Assembly: GCF_037176765.1 (NCBI RefSeq) | Contig: NC_090025.1 | Span: 93,765,006-93,829,005 of the forward strand | Direction of reading: 5' to 3' | Origin: Anolis sagrei | Lineage: Eukaryota; Chordata; Lepidosauria; Squamata; Anolidae | Length of the DNA stretch: 64,000 nucleotides | Part shown: piece by piece, positions 1-11,351 of the stretch | How the letters are laid out: the number at the start of each line of letters is the position of its first letter | How positions within the stretch are numbered: the first letter of the stretch is position 1 | The notes under the pieces: model-generated | What the model saw: the letters and a program-made list of their open reading frames with translations, nothing else | What the model was told of the DNA's origin: nothing | Database searches by the model: none | Position numbers and translations under genes: made by a program

Positions 1-96
1 AGAAAATGCCTCTAGAACATGGCCATATAGCCCGGAAAACCTACAACAACCCAGTGATTCCGGCCATGAAAGCCTTCGACAATACATACAATAGGT
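1..96 (+). mobile_element. Penelope-like element 3' tail
   Basis: The sequence matches the terminal repeat seen at the ends of the longer Penelope-like copies here (for example 35880-35966). It contains the 'catggccatatagcccg' segment and ends near 'gccttcgacaatac'. Only the 3' tail is inside the window. Confidence 0.7.
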
Positions 97-674
97 ATCC
101 TTGAATTTCTGCAAAATGAGACAACATAAGCAGGGCAGCAATTCTGCCAATTCAGAAAGATTAGTTAATCCACTGGTTTTTAGGAATTTGTAAAAGTATT
201 TTCAACTAAAAAATATTTCAAAAAACCTACAGCTTGAAACTTTCTGAACAAGTCTTTACTAATATCTCTGAAACGTTTCAGAGGCTTCTGTTTTGTAATG
301 CTTTGCAAGGGGTTCCTGCTCTATTTAGTAATTCAGAGATTTGTATTAACAAATCATACAAATATCCGAATTACGAAACAGAGCTCCAAAGCTGTGCACG
401 GCCCTAGTGCATATTGATGTGGAAAGAAGTTTCATTGCATTCAGTGGGGCTTCCTTCAACAATCACACAATTTTTAAATACACAAAATGCATTGAAAATA
501 TTCTTACATTTCTTAGACTGTATGAAATGATGTCTCTTGACCAGGAGAACAGCCTACTTGAGCGTATTAAATTCCGCATTGCTTTAGATTTTTGCAAAAC
601 AATTTTCCTTAATTGATTTACTGCATTTCTGTTATGGTAACTAATAAATGGAAGACTTGGATTTTTCTTAACAG

Positions 675-745
675 ATTGTCCTCCAAGATTTAGATGTCAA
701 GGAAAGTGGTCTTCATGATATACTGACAGTTCTGACAATGAAAAG
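675..745 (+). CDS. HSPA14: HSPA14 penultimate coding exon (partial gene)
   Basis: HSPA14 (Hsp70L1) is an Hsp70-like chaperone that pairs with DNAJC2 in the mammalian ribosome-associated complex in the cytosol. The 71-base exon follows a pyrimidine tract and ACAG and ends AAAAG|GTACTG. It reads IVLQDLDVKESGLHDILTVL then TMK, with a split arginine codon. From memory, human HSPA14 has VVLQDLDKKENGLRDILAVL then TMKR near its C-terminus. It is joined in phase to the next exon at 1508. Earlier exons lie left of the window; the preceding 300-660 region shows no further exon that I can recognise. Confidence 0.93.
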
Positions 746-814
746 GTACTGGAAAACAAAATACTATTTCTGTGGTTCAGCATTTTAATTGAATATAGAA
801 TATGTATAATCTCC

Positions 815-1137
815 CACTGGAGATTAGAACTGCCCCTTCTCTCCTGACTTTTAGAAAACTGGTGAAAACTTGGCTCTGGAATTTAGCATTTGATGAGTGA
901 GTCAATAACTCTTGACCACACGGATGGATGGTGATGAATTGTGATTTCATTTGACGACTTGGCCTTATGTATTTATATGATTGCTTTTAATGTATTTTAT
1001 GTATTAGTGTATTATGGGGTGTGATGTTTTAACTACTGTTTATTAATCTTTGTTGTAAACCAGCCTGAGTCCGTCTCCGGAGGTCGAGAAGACCGGTATA
1101 TAAAAGTTCTAAATAAATAAATAATAAATAAATAAAT
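815..1137 (+). mobile_element. L2-like LINE 3' end
   Basis: The fragment ends with the typical tail in which 'cctgagtccgtctccgg', a short hairpin and 'ggtatataaaagttc' precede (AATA)n repeats. This is the 3' end form of L2/CR1-group LINEs. It lies in the last intron of HSPA14; only the 3' portion is kept. Confidence 0.6.
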
Positions 1138-1424
1138 ATTAACTTTCCAGCTTCTGGCCACCAGGGGAGCAGTTGCTTCCTCATTCTTTGCATACTTCCT
1201 GGAGATTTTTTATGACCTCGTAAATTAGTTAATTTAGCCTCCCCACAAAGTGGTACCTAATTTTCCTACTTGACAGATGCAACTGTCTTTCGGGTTGCAA
1301 AGGTTGACAACAAGCTACACAATTTTGGTCAGGAACTCACTCTAACCCAGGCTGGCTTCGAACTCATGATCAGTAGTGATCTTAATGCAGCCGACCCCCA
1401 GCCAGCTGTGCCACAGTCCCGGTG
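1138..1424 (-). mobile_element. Sauria-type tRNA-derived SINE
   Basis: Read on the minus strand it starts at about 1424 with a tRNA-like head (ccgggactgtggcacagctg) and continues through 'cccgaaagacagttgc' and 'aagtaggaaaattaggtacc'. The same body is found in the full-length copy at 40394-40868. Its tail meets the AT-rich tail of the neighbouring LINE. Confidence 0.75.
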
Positions 1425-1507
1425 ATAGGATTGTGCCATCATCAACAGCATGATAACCAAATAATATGTGGACTGGAATGATAAACATCTCTCTCTTGTT
1501 TTCTTAG

Positions 1508-1586
1508 GGATGGCTCACTGCATGTTACCTGCACTGATCAGGAGACTGGAAAATGTGAAGCCATTACTGTAGAAGTGGCATCTTAA
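1508..1586 (+). CDS. HSPA14: HSPA14 terminal coding exon with stop
   Basis: The exon starts after TTCTTAG and reads (R)[18 protein letters not shown] followed by ITVEVAS and TAA. This is nearly identical to the human C-terminus ([25 protein letters not shown]). The first base completes the split arginine codon from the previous exon. It is the C-terminal end of the substrate-binding part of the Hsp70-like protein. The gene runs towards DCLRE1C, so the two are tail-to-tail. Confidence 0.95.
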
Positions 1587-1990
1587 AAAGAAATCCAGAT
1601 GTTTCCCTGACTGTTTGTTCCCTCATATAAATATTCATTTTTGAAACTTTTTTAAAATGGAAGATGCAGTATTTCATTGTACGATAAATGAATGAGGCTT
1701 GGAAATGGCATCTACACACACGTTACTCAAAGGAAAAGCTGACAACAAATACACATTCAGTGATCAGCTACACAGAAAAATTGTAGGAGATGTGTGCATG
1801 ATTATATAAGATACAAACCCACAAAATAAACTGAAGGGATTGTTATACTGGACATGCTTGATGAGACTGGTTAAAGTAGGCGAATGGCTTGTTTTTGTCC
1901 AAGTGCCATTAAATATTTTGTGAATATGCATTGGAGAGTATAATGGATATTTGTTAATGTGAATAGTAATAAAATATAAGGTTTTATATT
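1587..1990 (+). other. HSPA14: HSPA14 3' untranslated region
   Basis: This AT-rich non-repetitive sequence follows the HSPA14 stop and holds no long open frame. It ends at a canonical AATAAA (1968-1973) followed by a T/GT-rich stretch. The 3' end position is inferred, as no transcript is available. Confidence 0.6.
1968..1973 (+). terminator. Poly(A) signal AATAAA of HSPA14
   Basis: A canonical AATAAA hexamer lies about 380 bases after the HSPA14 stop, with T-rich sequence downstream. It is the best placed poly(A) signal before the repeats begin at about 2.2 kb. Confidence 0.55.
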
Positions 1991-2205
1991 GATCTGCTTC
2001 AGTTTCTATTTTGGAACACATGATCTGAAAGACAGTTTATAGATACCATAGTAAGTAAGTACATTCAAATAATTCAAGTGATTCTGTACTTTGTGTTGAC
2101 TACTGCTTTCTTCCTACCCACAAACCAAGCACACCAAATCACCTTCAAAGATGTAAAATTTGGGAATTGAACTTTACTGTATGAACATGGTAAGCTGCTT
2201 TAGAA

Positions 2206-3440
2206 AGCTTGGTTTTAAATGGATGCTATACATCTACAAACGACCTGCCTCAGGGGAGCGTGCTTGCCCCATCCATGTTCATCATCTACACAAATGACCA
2301 GCCACTGCCAGAAGGGACAGAGAGTTTCATCTATGCTGATGATCGTGCCATTACTGCTCAAGCAGGGAGCTTTGAGATGGTAGAACAGAAGCTTTCCGAA
2401 GCTCTAGGTGCTCTTACTGCCTATTACAGGGAAAACCAGCTGATCCCCAACCCATCTAAAACACAGACATGTGCCTTTCATCTCAAGAACAGACAAGCAT
2501 CCCGAGCTCTGAAGATCACCTGGGAAGGAATCCCACTGGAGCACTGCAGCGCACCCAAATACCTGGGAGTCACTCTGGACCGTGCTCTGACCTACAAGAA
2601 GCACTGCCTGAACATCAAGCAAAAAGTGGGTGCTAGAAACAATATCATACGAAAGCTGACTGGCACAACCTGGGGATCACAACCAGACACAGTGAAGACA
2701 TCTGCCCTGCTGAGTATGCATACCCAGTGTGGAACACATCTCACCACACTAAAGCAGTGGATGTGGCTCTTAATGAGACATGCCGCATTATCACGGGGTG
2801 CCTGCGCCCTACACCACTGGAGAAATTACACTGTCTAGCCGGTATTGCACCACCTGACATCCGCCGGGAAGTAGCAGCCAATAGTGAAAGGACCAAGGCA
2901 GAGACATCTCCAGCTCATCCCCTGTTTGGGTATCAGCCAGCACGTCAACGACTTAAATCTAGAAATAGTTTTCTAAGATCTACAGAGACACTCACTGGAA
3001 CACCTCAGCAAGCGAGAGTCCAAAAGTGGCAGGCTCAAACCCAGAACCTCAACCAATGGCTGATACCAAATGAGAGACTCCCTCCTGGGCACACAGAGGA
3101 CTGGGCGACCTGGAATGCACTAAACAGACTGCGCTCTGGGACCACGAGATGCAGAGCCAACCTTCAGAAATGGGGCTACAAAGTGGAATCCTCGACATGT
3201 GATTGTGGAGAGGAGCAAACCACTGACCACCTGCTGCAATGCACCCTGAGCTCTGCCACATGCGCCATGGAGGACCTTCTTGCAGCAACACCAGAAGCAC
3301 TCCAAGTGGCCAGATACTGGTCAAAGGACATTTAATCAACTCTCATACTCACAAATTTTGTAATCTGCTTGTTTGCTTTGTTCTGTTAGAAATGTAATAT
3401 AATTTGACTGGTTGTTCTGACACGACAAATAAATCTACAA
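2206..3440 (+). mobile_element. 5'-truncated Jockey/I-group LINE (possibly Vingi)
   Basis: The translation shows reverse transcriptase motifs: LPQGSVLAPSMFIIYTND, then FIYADD (the catalytic YADD box), then a KYLGVTLD segment. It also has a C-terminal CDCGEEQTTDHLLQC zinc-knuckle-like motif, characteristic of Jockey/I-group LINEs. It needs one frame change near 2.73-2.84 kb, so the copy is inactive. The 5' half including the endonuclease is missing. It ends 'ttctgacacgacaaataaat'. Two more copies lie at 44035 and 53794. Assignment to Vingi is tentative. Confidence 0.75.
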
Positions 3441-3837
3441 ACAAGGATATATAAGACCATTGTCAATCTTTGATTAAGTTTAGGGTACCATTTAGTCGTA
3501 GAAACCAAGGAATTTAGATAAACCATTTTGGTGGGAGGACAGAAACCTTGTCGTACTAGTAGTCAAGATAGCTGCAAGCAGTCAGAAAGCTTAGAGCAGT
3601 GGTTCTCAACCTTCTTAATGCCACGACCTCTTAATACTGTTCCTCGTGTTGTGGTGACCTCCAACAATAACATTTTCGTTACTACTTTCATAACTGTAAA
3701 TTTGCTACTGTTATAAATCATAATGTAAATGATGTATTTTAATTCACTGGACCAAATTTGGCACAAATACCCAATATGCCCACATTTGAATACTGGTGAG
3801 GGCTTTTTTTTGGGGGGGGGGGGGGGTGAGGATGGAT

Positions 3838-4690
3838 TTTGTCATTTGGGAGATGTAGCTGCTTGGATTTATAGTTCACCTGCAATCAAAGAGCATTCTG
3901 AACTCCACCAGTGATGGAATTGAACCAAACTTGGCACACAGAACTCCCGTGACCAACAGAAAATACTGGAAGAGTTTGGTGGGCATTGACCTTGAGTTTG
4001 GAAGTTGTAGTTCACCTACATCCAGAGAGTCAAGCTAGGATGGATCTGGACCAAACCTGGCACAGATACTCAATATGCCCAAATGTGGACACTGGTGGCG
4101 TTTGGGGAAAATAGACCTTGACATTTGGGAGTTGTAGTTGCTGGGATTTATAGTTCAGCTACAATCAAAGAGCATTCTGAACTCCACCAGTGATGGAACT
4201 GAACCAAACTTGGCACACAGAACTCCCGTGACAAACAGAAAATACTGGAAGAGTTTGGTGGGCATTGACCTTGAGTTTGGAAGTTGTAGTTCACCTACAT
4301 CCAGAGTCAAGCTAGGATGGATCTGGACCAAACCTGGCACAGATGCTCAATATGCCCAAATGTGGACACTGGTGGCGTTTGAGGAAAATAGACCTTGACA
4401 TTTGGGAGTTGTAGTTGCTGGGATTTATAGTTCAGCTACAATCAAAGAGCATTCTGAACTCCACCAGTGATGGAATTGAACCAAACTTGGCACACAGAAC
4501 TCCCGTGACAAACAGAAAATACTGGAAGAGTTTGGTGGGCATTGACCTTGAGTTTGGAAGTTGTAGTTCACCTACATCCAGAGTCAAGCTAGGATGGATC
4601 TGGACCAAACCTGGCACAGATGCTCAATATGCCCAAATGTGGACACTGGTGGCGTTTGAGGAAAATAGACCTTGACATTTGGGAGTTGTA
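3838..4690 (+). repeat. Tandem ~277-base units inside SPIN
   Basis: Three near-identical units each run from 'catttgggagttgtagttgc' through 'gaccttgagtttggaagttg' to the next start. Units at 4138 and 4415 are offset by exactly 277 bases and differ at very few positions. Open frames in them repeat in step and are not genes. Confidence 0.85.
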
Positions 4691-4822
4691 GTTGCTGGGA
4701 TTTATAGTTCACCTACAATCAAAGAGCATTCTGAACCGCATCAAAGATAGAATTAGGCCAAACTTCCCACACAGAAACCCCATAACCAACAGAAAATACT
4801 GTGTTTTTCTGATGGTCTTAGG

Positions 4823-6124
4823 CAGGGGTCCCCAAACATTTTGAACAGAGGGCCGGGTCACAGTCCCGCAAACTGTTGGAGGGCCGGATTATAATTTGAA
4901 AAAAATGAATGAATTCCTATGCACTCTGCACATATATTATTTGCAGTGCAACCCCCCCCCCCCCCAAAATCAAAAAACAAAAACCCACACTTCTATATAA
5001 ATAAAAATGTAATGTTCGTTTGTGGGATTAACAGAACTCAAAAACCACGGGACGAATTGACACCAATTTTGGACACAAGACACCTAACAACCCAATGTAT
5101 GTCCTTCACACAAAAAAATGATTTTGTCATTTGGGAGTTGTAGTTGCTGGGATTTATAGTTAACCGCTGTGAGTCGCCTAAGGGCTGAGAACAGCGGTAT
5201 ACAAATAAAGTAAATAAAGTAAATAAACTACAATCACAGAGCATTTTGAACCCCACCAACGATGGAATTGAACCAAACTTGGCACACAGTTCTCCCATGA
5301 CCAACTGAAAATACTGGAAAGGTTTGGTGGGCAGTGTCCTTTCGTTTTGGAGTTGTAGTTCACCTACATTCAGAGATCACTGTGGACTCAAACAATGATG
5401 GATCTGGAGCAAACTCTACACGAATACTCAATATGCCCAAATTTGAACACTGGTGGAGTTTGGGGAAAATAGAATCTTGACATTTGGGAGTTGTAATTGC
5501 TGGGATTTATAGTTCACTTACAATCAAAAGAGCATTCTGAACCCCATCAACGATGGAATTGAACCAAACTTGGCACACAGTTCTCCCATGACCAACAGAA
5601 AATACTGGAAGGGTTTGGTGGGCAGTGTCCTTTGGTTTTGGAGTTGTAGTTCACCTGCCTCCATAAATCACTGTGGACGCAATGATAGATCTGGACCAAA
5701 CTTGGCACTGATACTCAACATGTCCAAATGTGAACACTGATGGCGTTTGGGGGTTTTATTTACTGGGATTTATAGTTCAATCAAAGAGCATTCTGAACTC
5801 CACCAATGATGGAATTAAACCAGTCTTGGTACACAGAACTCCCATGAACAACAGAAAATACTGGGTTTAGTGGACATTGACCTTGAGTTTTGGAGTTGTA
5901 GTTCACCTGCCTTCACCAAGCCGGTGTTCTCTGGCCACGCCCACCCTGCAGAGGACCCACTAGGGAGGCTTCTCCCTCCCACACAGGCAGAGCGGCCGGA
6001 GCAGAGGGTGTCCGCAATTGGTGGAGCGACGCCGGGTGGGCGTGGCCAGGCCAGGCCAGGCGGGCTGGAGAAATGCCCTTGGCGGGCTGCATATAGCCCG
6101 CAGGCCGTAGTTTGGGGACCCCTG
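4823..6124 (+). mobile_element. hAT element (CAGGGGTCCCCAAAC ends) nested in SPIN
   Basis: It begins CAGGGGTCCCCAAAC and ends AGTTTGGGGACCCCTG. It is flanked by a perfect 8-base duplication GTCTTAGG (4815-4822 and 6125-6132) of SPIN sequence. Inside are SPIN-like interior repeats and, at about 5163-5228, a short LINE tail (ctgtgagtcgcctaagggct then AATA-like repeats). Shorter relatives with the same ends are at 27723, 38499, 45464, 46079 and 59366. Confidence 0.88.
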
Positions 6125-6995
6125 GTCTTAGGCGACCCCTTTGACACCCCCTCGCGACCCCCCCAGGGGTCCCGACCGCCAGGTTGAGAACCACTAACTT
6201 AGAGGAAAAAAGTAATGTAGTCAGCTATTTTTTAAGCCATGGCATTTAATAAATTGAGTGCAAACAATCAGTCACTGGATGGAGAATACAAAAAGGACAA
6301 TAAATCTTCTACCAAACTTTTTGTAATCATGACTTCCATGTCAAGCATCCTCCTTCCCGTAGCTATACTACTTTCCCTATATGTCCCTGCTTTCAAGGTG
6401 GAATTACTTTTAAAAAAAAGATCACAGTAGAAACAGCTTTGCAAACTCTTAAAGAATACTGTTGTTATGACAAAATACAGAAACTTTCTGAATTGCGAGG
6501 CAAGACTAACAAATACAGTACTTTACTGACTGGGTAGAAAAATTATTTAAACGCACACATTGAAATATTTCTGTAGACAAGTACTGTCAAATCTTCTATA
6601 ATTTGGCCAGCTGAACAATGCATGGAACATAGTAAACTGTTAAAATCCACATAGCCATTTTCTAATGTTTTAACTTTGTATGTTGCTGTCAGACATTTTC
6701 AAAATATCAAAGAACGCCTTCGTATGCAAGTTGGATGACACAGGAACAAATTAGGAACCTGGGGATTCAGAGGCACTAAGTGAAGCTGCACATGGATCAC
6801 TGGCCTGGATTCATGATTCAGGACGGCTGCTCTCTATTGAGAATAGAAAACTTGATGGTTTCCCCTCCCTGCCATCAATGTAAATTTTAGCCAGGTTTTT
6901 CTACATGTTGCCAAACTGATGTGGTTTAGGGATCTTCCCATGAAAGTAGAGCTACTTAGCTGGGTCTCAAGACTGAATGACCATGATTTCTCTTC

Positions 6996-7960
6996 CAACA
7001 AAGGCTACGTTCAGCAAAGGACATGAGGGATCCTCTCACTTCTGCAGGAGTCTACCGTGTACCATGCAGCTGTGGACAAGTCTACATAGGGACCACCAAA
7101 CGCAGCATTGCCCAAACACGAATCAAGGAACATGAAAGGCACTGCAGACTACTTCAACCAGAGAAGTCAGCCATAGTAGAGAACCCGATGAACCAACCTG
7201 GACACAGCATATTATATGAGAACACAGAAATGCTGGACCACACCAACAACCACCATGTCAGACTACAGAGAAGCCATTGAAATCCACAAGCATGTGGACA
7301 ATTTCAACAGAAAGGAGGAAACCATGAAAATGAACAAAATCTGGCTACCAGTATTAAAAAAAACCCTCTAAAAGTACAACAGCAAAACAACAGAGAGGAA
7401 ACAAACAAGGACATCTAATCGCCTCTCAAGAAAAGATTGCCCCAGGCACTGCCAGGCCATCAAATGCTAATCAAGGTGGTCAGGTGAAACGTTCACACCT
7501 AGCTCCAACATACAAGAGTCCTTTGTCCCAACCTGGTCATTCCACAGATATATAAACCAATTTTCCTAGTTCCAACAGATCTCATTACCTCTGAGGATGC
7601 GTGCCATAGATGCAGGCATCAGGAGAGAATGCCTATAGAACATGGCCATATAGCCTGAAAAAAACCTACCCCAGCTCTGTGGATACTTTTCATTATTGCA
7701 AATTATGGTAACCAACCGTCTCACTCAATCTGGGCCCTGAACCTTTGACCCAAACTCTGACACTGATGGGACCAGTAGTATGGCGACTAACCTAGGATAA
7801 CAAATCCAAATTAATTACATTTAAACCTCACTACCTCTGAGGATGCTTGCCATAGATGGAGGCGAAAGGTCAGGAGAGAATGCCTCTAGAACATGGCCAT
7901 ATAGCCCGAAAAAACGTACACAAACCCAGTGATTCCGGTCATGAAAGCCTTCGACAATAC
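6996..7960 (+). mobile_element. Penelope-like element, GIY-YIG part and tail
   Basis: The translation GVYRVPCSCGQVYIGTTKRS is a GIY-YIG endonuclease motif, followed by RIKEHERHCRL. The reverse transcriptase part is missing, so this is a 5'-truncated copy with a frame break. It ends with the terminal repeat, a second copy of which (about 7826-7953) follows after 165 bases of other sequence. It is absent from the matching place in unit A, so it inserted after the duplication. Confidence 0.75.
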
Positions 7961-8323
7961 ATTTATCTTCCTGTTTACTCATGTCTCGTGCTAATTCTGT
8001 CTGCCTACAATCGATCTTCCGTATCTGTGGATGTAATATGTTCTCAAGTTTAGCTCCAATTCAATGATCAATATATCCTTGCTAATGACCATATTTTTGC
8101 TAGAAGACCTAGATATTCCTATAAAATACCTCTGGGAATCTCTTTAAGTCTTTTAGCGTAACACATTTTTCCTCTTTCATAAGGGTTCTGTGCCCTTAAC
8201 CCCCATAAAGTACAGGCCTGCTGTACATTCATTTACTGGGCTCTGACTTTCCATTCCACACTTAACATTTCAAAGGTGTGCATTGTTTTCTCTAAAATGT
8301 ATATAAAACATTGCCTTGTTTAG

Positions 8324-8886
8324 TCACTTCTTGAAATAGCTGAGCTCAAGATGCCTTCGTTGTTGGGTACATATGAGTAGAGTATCCGCCTGGCTATCCA
8401 ACCCTTCTTCTTGAGATATATGTGTTGACTGAGAAGAGTTTTGGGAGGAGATATGAGTCGAGTCACTGTCACTGAACAGACTCAGTGAGTCTGGATCGGT
8501 TAGATCTGTAGGTGGCAGATCACTGTCCTCATGTTCGGAAGTATCTGTATCTTCCATGTTACGCCGAAAAAAGTTCTCCCATTTGGGCATTTCCAAATTA
8601 CCCAGCTGTACAGCTTCATTTTGCTTAGAACTTTGTTCTGAATGGGCCAATCCAACTTTGGGCACTTCTCCTTTGGGCACCCAAAACATCTCTCTCTCAG
8701 ACTTCTCCTCGTCATCATTGGATTCTTCACACTTCACAAAATTTACTTTCACAGAATTAGGCATGGAAGACACCTTACACCTGTCTTCGTGGTTTTGCAC
8801 AAGAGGTTTGTTGTCTGGCAACAGTTTAAGAAGCTTGGATCGGATACAAATTCGTTCTGGATTGAAGAGATCACCACCATCACAAC
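8324..8886 (-). CDS. DCLRE1C: DCLRE1C exon 14, distal copy B
   Basis: Minus-strand frame from the acceptor cttgtcttcgcag|G to a stop at 8324. It starts GCDGGDLFNPERICIRSKLL and carries SVKVNFVKCEESND, EMPKWENFFRRN and SDSDSTHISSQNSSQSTHIS. In human Artemis the W..FF segment is the DNA ligase IV binding motif, and it is kept here. The frame is fully open and its phase matches exon 13B. It is less like human than copy A: SEQLSQGWDSQ of copy A has become SQEEGLDSQ, and an acidic run is shortened. Used with exons 1-10 and 11B-13B it would give a 574-residue protein. It could be an alternative terminal exon or a decaying duplicate; no expression evidence is available. Confidence 0.85.
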
Positions 8887-9352
8887 CTGCGAAGACAAGA
8901 GTCGTCGTCAAGAAGACATGAAACCACTCAAGTCTGCCTATGCCTCAGAACCGTGTATATTATCTGGGACTGAATCGATGCAAGCATGGTATAAATGAAA
9001 TTACATAAGTCTTGCAAATAAACGCCTCCCCTGCAGATAGCCAAAGCAGTGAGGAATGGTTTACCAGAAACCCCTTAACTAGCTGTACTAGTTATCTCTA
9101 TAGAGGGAGTCTTCCCTTGAAATGATATATCCTCTTGAATGCCTAGATCAGCATTTGAAGGAGGTGGGTTGTATTATGTCGGACTACATAATAGTAGTAT
9201 TATTTGAAGGAGGTGGGTTGTATTATGTCGGAGATGTCATGTACAGGTAAACTCTAGTTGATTCCAGTACTAGGTTTTTGTTAAAGCCTGAAGGACAAAC
9301 TATTCTTGAGATTTATATGTAAAGCATGTAAAGCAGTTCAATATTTATGGAA

Positions 9353-10110
9353 GCTGTTGCTACTAAGGATTTGCAACGCAATTTTTGGAAAGGATCAGGG
9401 CTGTTTCTGTTGCAGCTGACACAGTTAATTGATGGGATAATTGAGTGTATTGTTATCTCATGTATATAGAAAGCCACTATGTGTTTGTATTTCAGCATTG
9501 TGTTCTATGCTTTGCTTGAGCAAAAGGTGAGAGACTTCCACCTTGGTCCATATATCAAACGGACAATGTATTGGGATTCTCACATCAGAACAACATATTT
9601 TATGTGTGGCCAAGACCCAAAAATAACATATAAAACAGCTCTGTACTTAAGCAAAACAATACATCTGAGAACCACATATGTAGGGCTGATTGGGGTAAAT
9701 TGTAGGGGTGATAATGAAATATGATGTATATACTCAGCTTGATCGGTTTATCAGTTTTATCATGTCTTATCATATGTATTTACTGTATTATTATAAGTGT
9801 CTTATTTTAACTTTCTACGTGGAGTGTGATCAGGTCTTGTCAGGCCTTGTTCTGTTTCTTATTGTGATATGGCCTAAGGGCTAATCAATAAAATTACTAC
9901 TGCTGCTGCTTTGCTTGAGGGTTCGTTCTGAGCTGAAAAACCTTTGTTTGGTGCCAGGAGCAGTTCTGTAAGCATCCTGAAGATAAAATTTGTTTACGGC
10001 AAGACAAGGTCACTCTACGGACAACTGAGAAAGAGAGACTGTATATTGTTTTTATTACAAGTCTGCATATCACTGTTGAATGAAGAGGACTCACCGAAGA
10101 TATTGTTTTA
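9353..10110. other. Unassigned insertion in unit B
   Basis: Unit A runs straight through the matching place (about 32010), so 9353-14735 was inserted into B in one or more steps. The first 750 bases contain no convincing gene. A tail-like 'ggcctaagggctaatcaata' at about 9870-9890 suggests part of it is a LINE 3' end. Confidence 0.45.
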
Positions 10111-10964
10111 CTAGCTGTACCCGCCACGCGTTGCTGTGGCCAACCTTCCCTTGCTCTTTGTCTCCTTCCTTTGCGGGGAGATGTAGTGCATGCACACACA
10201 CATGCATACACATATGGGTGTGGATAATATGGTAATGTCTATGTTGAAAGGAAGTTGTGGAGAATACCTACATGGATGTTAATTTTACTATATTTCCTCA
10301 ATTCTCCCCTCAAATACACACAGTCATGGGAAATAAGTGGCTCTGCTGGAGTGCGTGTCTTGAGGGGTTATTATGGGGATGATTTTGTATGTGCATTAAT
10401 TCCACTATATTTTCACAACTCCACACACCCATACACACTCACTGTTGCTCTGCCAACATGTGTATGTTGCCAAGTTGTAAAAGATAGATCGATAGAATGA
10501 TTTTCAATTCATATAGCAGTTCAAAAACATGCAAATGTGAGTAGAGCAATAGGTACCACTCTGGCAGGAAGGTAAGGGTGCTCCATGCAGTCATGCCAGT
10601 GGCCACATGACTTTGGAGGTGTCTATGGACAACGCTGGCTCTTCAGCTAAAAAATGGAGATGAGCACCAGAGTCCCAGAGTTGGACATGACTGGACATGA
10701 CCGTCCAGTCAGCCTCACGTCAATACCAGGCAAGATTCTGGAAAAGATTGTTAAGGAAGTGGTCTGCAAACACTTAGAAACAAATGCAGTCATCGCTAAT
10801 AGTCAACATGGATTTATCAAAAACAAGTCATGCCAGACTAATGTGATCTCTTTTTTTCGATAGTGTTACAAGCTGGGTAGATGCAGGGAATGCCGTGGAT
10901 GTAGCGTACCTGGATTTCAGTAAGGCCTTCGACAAGGTCCCCCATGACCTTCTGGCATGGAAAC

Positions 10965-11144
10965 TAGGCCTGTTTGATCAAGAAAAAATTTGTTTCTAAA
11001 TTCGATTCTTAATTGGGGTGTTTTTTTGTTTCGATATTTAAAATATTTACAAAACTTTCCAAAAAAATGTTTTGTTATTTACGAATTTTCGTTATTATTT
11101 ACAAAACATTTTAGAAAAAAAAAATTTCTTGATCAAACAGGCTA
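10965..11144. repeat. ~180-base inverted-repeat (MITE-like) unit
   Basis: TAGGCCTGTTTGATCAAG at the left is mirrored by CTTGATCAAACAGGCTA at 11128-11144, with AT-rich sequence between. It could be a complete small MITE of the same hAT family or one end of the larger element. Confidence 0.6.
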
Positions 11145-11351
11145 AGTGTGAATGTTGCAGTAATGGTCACCTTGATTAGCATTGAATGGCTTTCTCCCAC
11201 CCTGGACATTCCATAGATAATATTAGATGATATATAACTCACCATTTGCCTAGTTTCCAACAGACCTCTGAGGATGCCTGCCATAGATGTGGGCAAAATG
11301 TCAGGAGAGAATGCTTCTGGAACATGGTCATACAGCCCTGAAAAGTCACAC

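Larger units (their letters stand above)
3597..6196 (-). mobile_element. SPIN-family hAT transposon, non-autonomous, with nested hAT
   Basis: The left end CAGTGGTTCTCAACC and right end GGTTGAGAACCACTA are inverted and match SPIN termini. The sequence next to them (aatgccacgacctc, gtcttaggcgacccctttga) is also the SPIN subterminal sequence, in reverse orientation. Eight-base flanks GCTTAGAG (3589-3596) and ACTTAGAG (6197-6204) match at 7 of 8, as expected for a hAT target duplication. The interior holds tandem copies of a unit of about 277 bases and no transposase. A second hAT interrupts it at 4823-6124. SPIN is known for horizontal spread into Anolis and other tetrapods. Confidence 0.85.

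Noticed and set aside
407-616. 69-codon frame near the left edge as an HSPA14 exon
   Set aside because: No resemblance to HSPA14 and no fitting splice borders; it is intronic.
4138-4675. Two near-identical 86-codon frames as a small gene family
   Set aside because: They are successive 277-base tandem units of a non-coding SPIN.
3838-4690. CRISPR-like array
   Set aside because: Units of 277 bases are contiguous, with no unique spacers, in a eukaryotic transposon.
8556-8998. Plus-strand frames opposite exon 14B
   Set aside because: Antisense shadows of the coding exon; the same happens opposite exon 14A.
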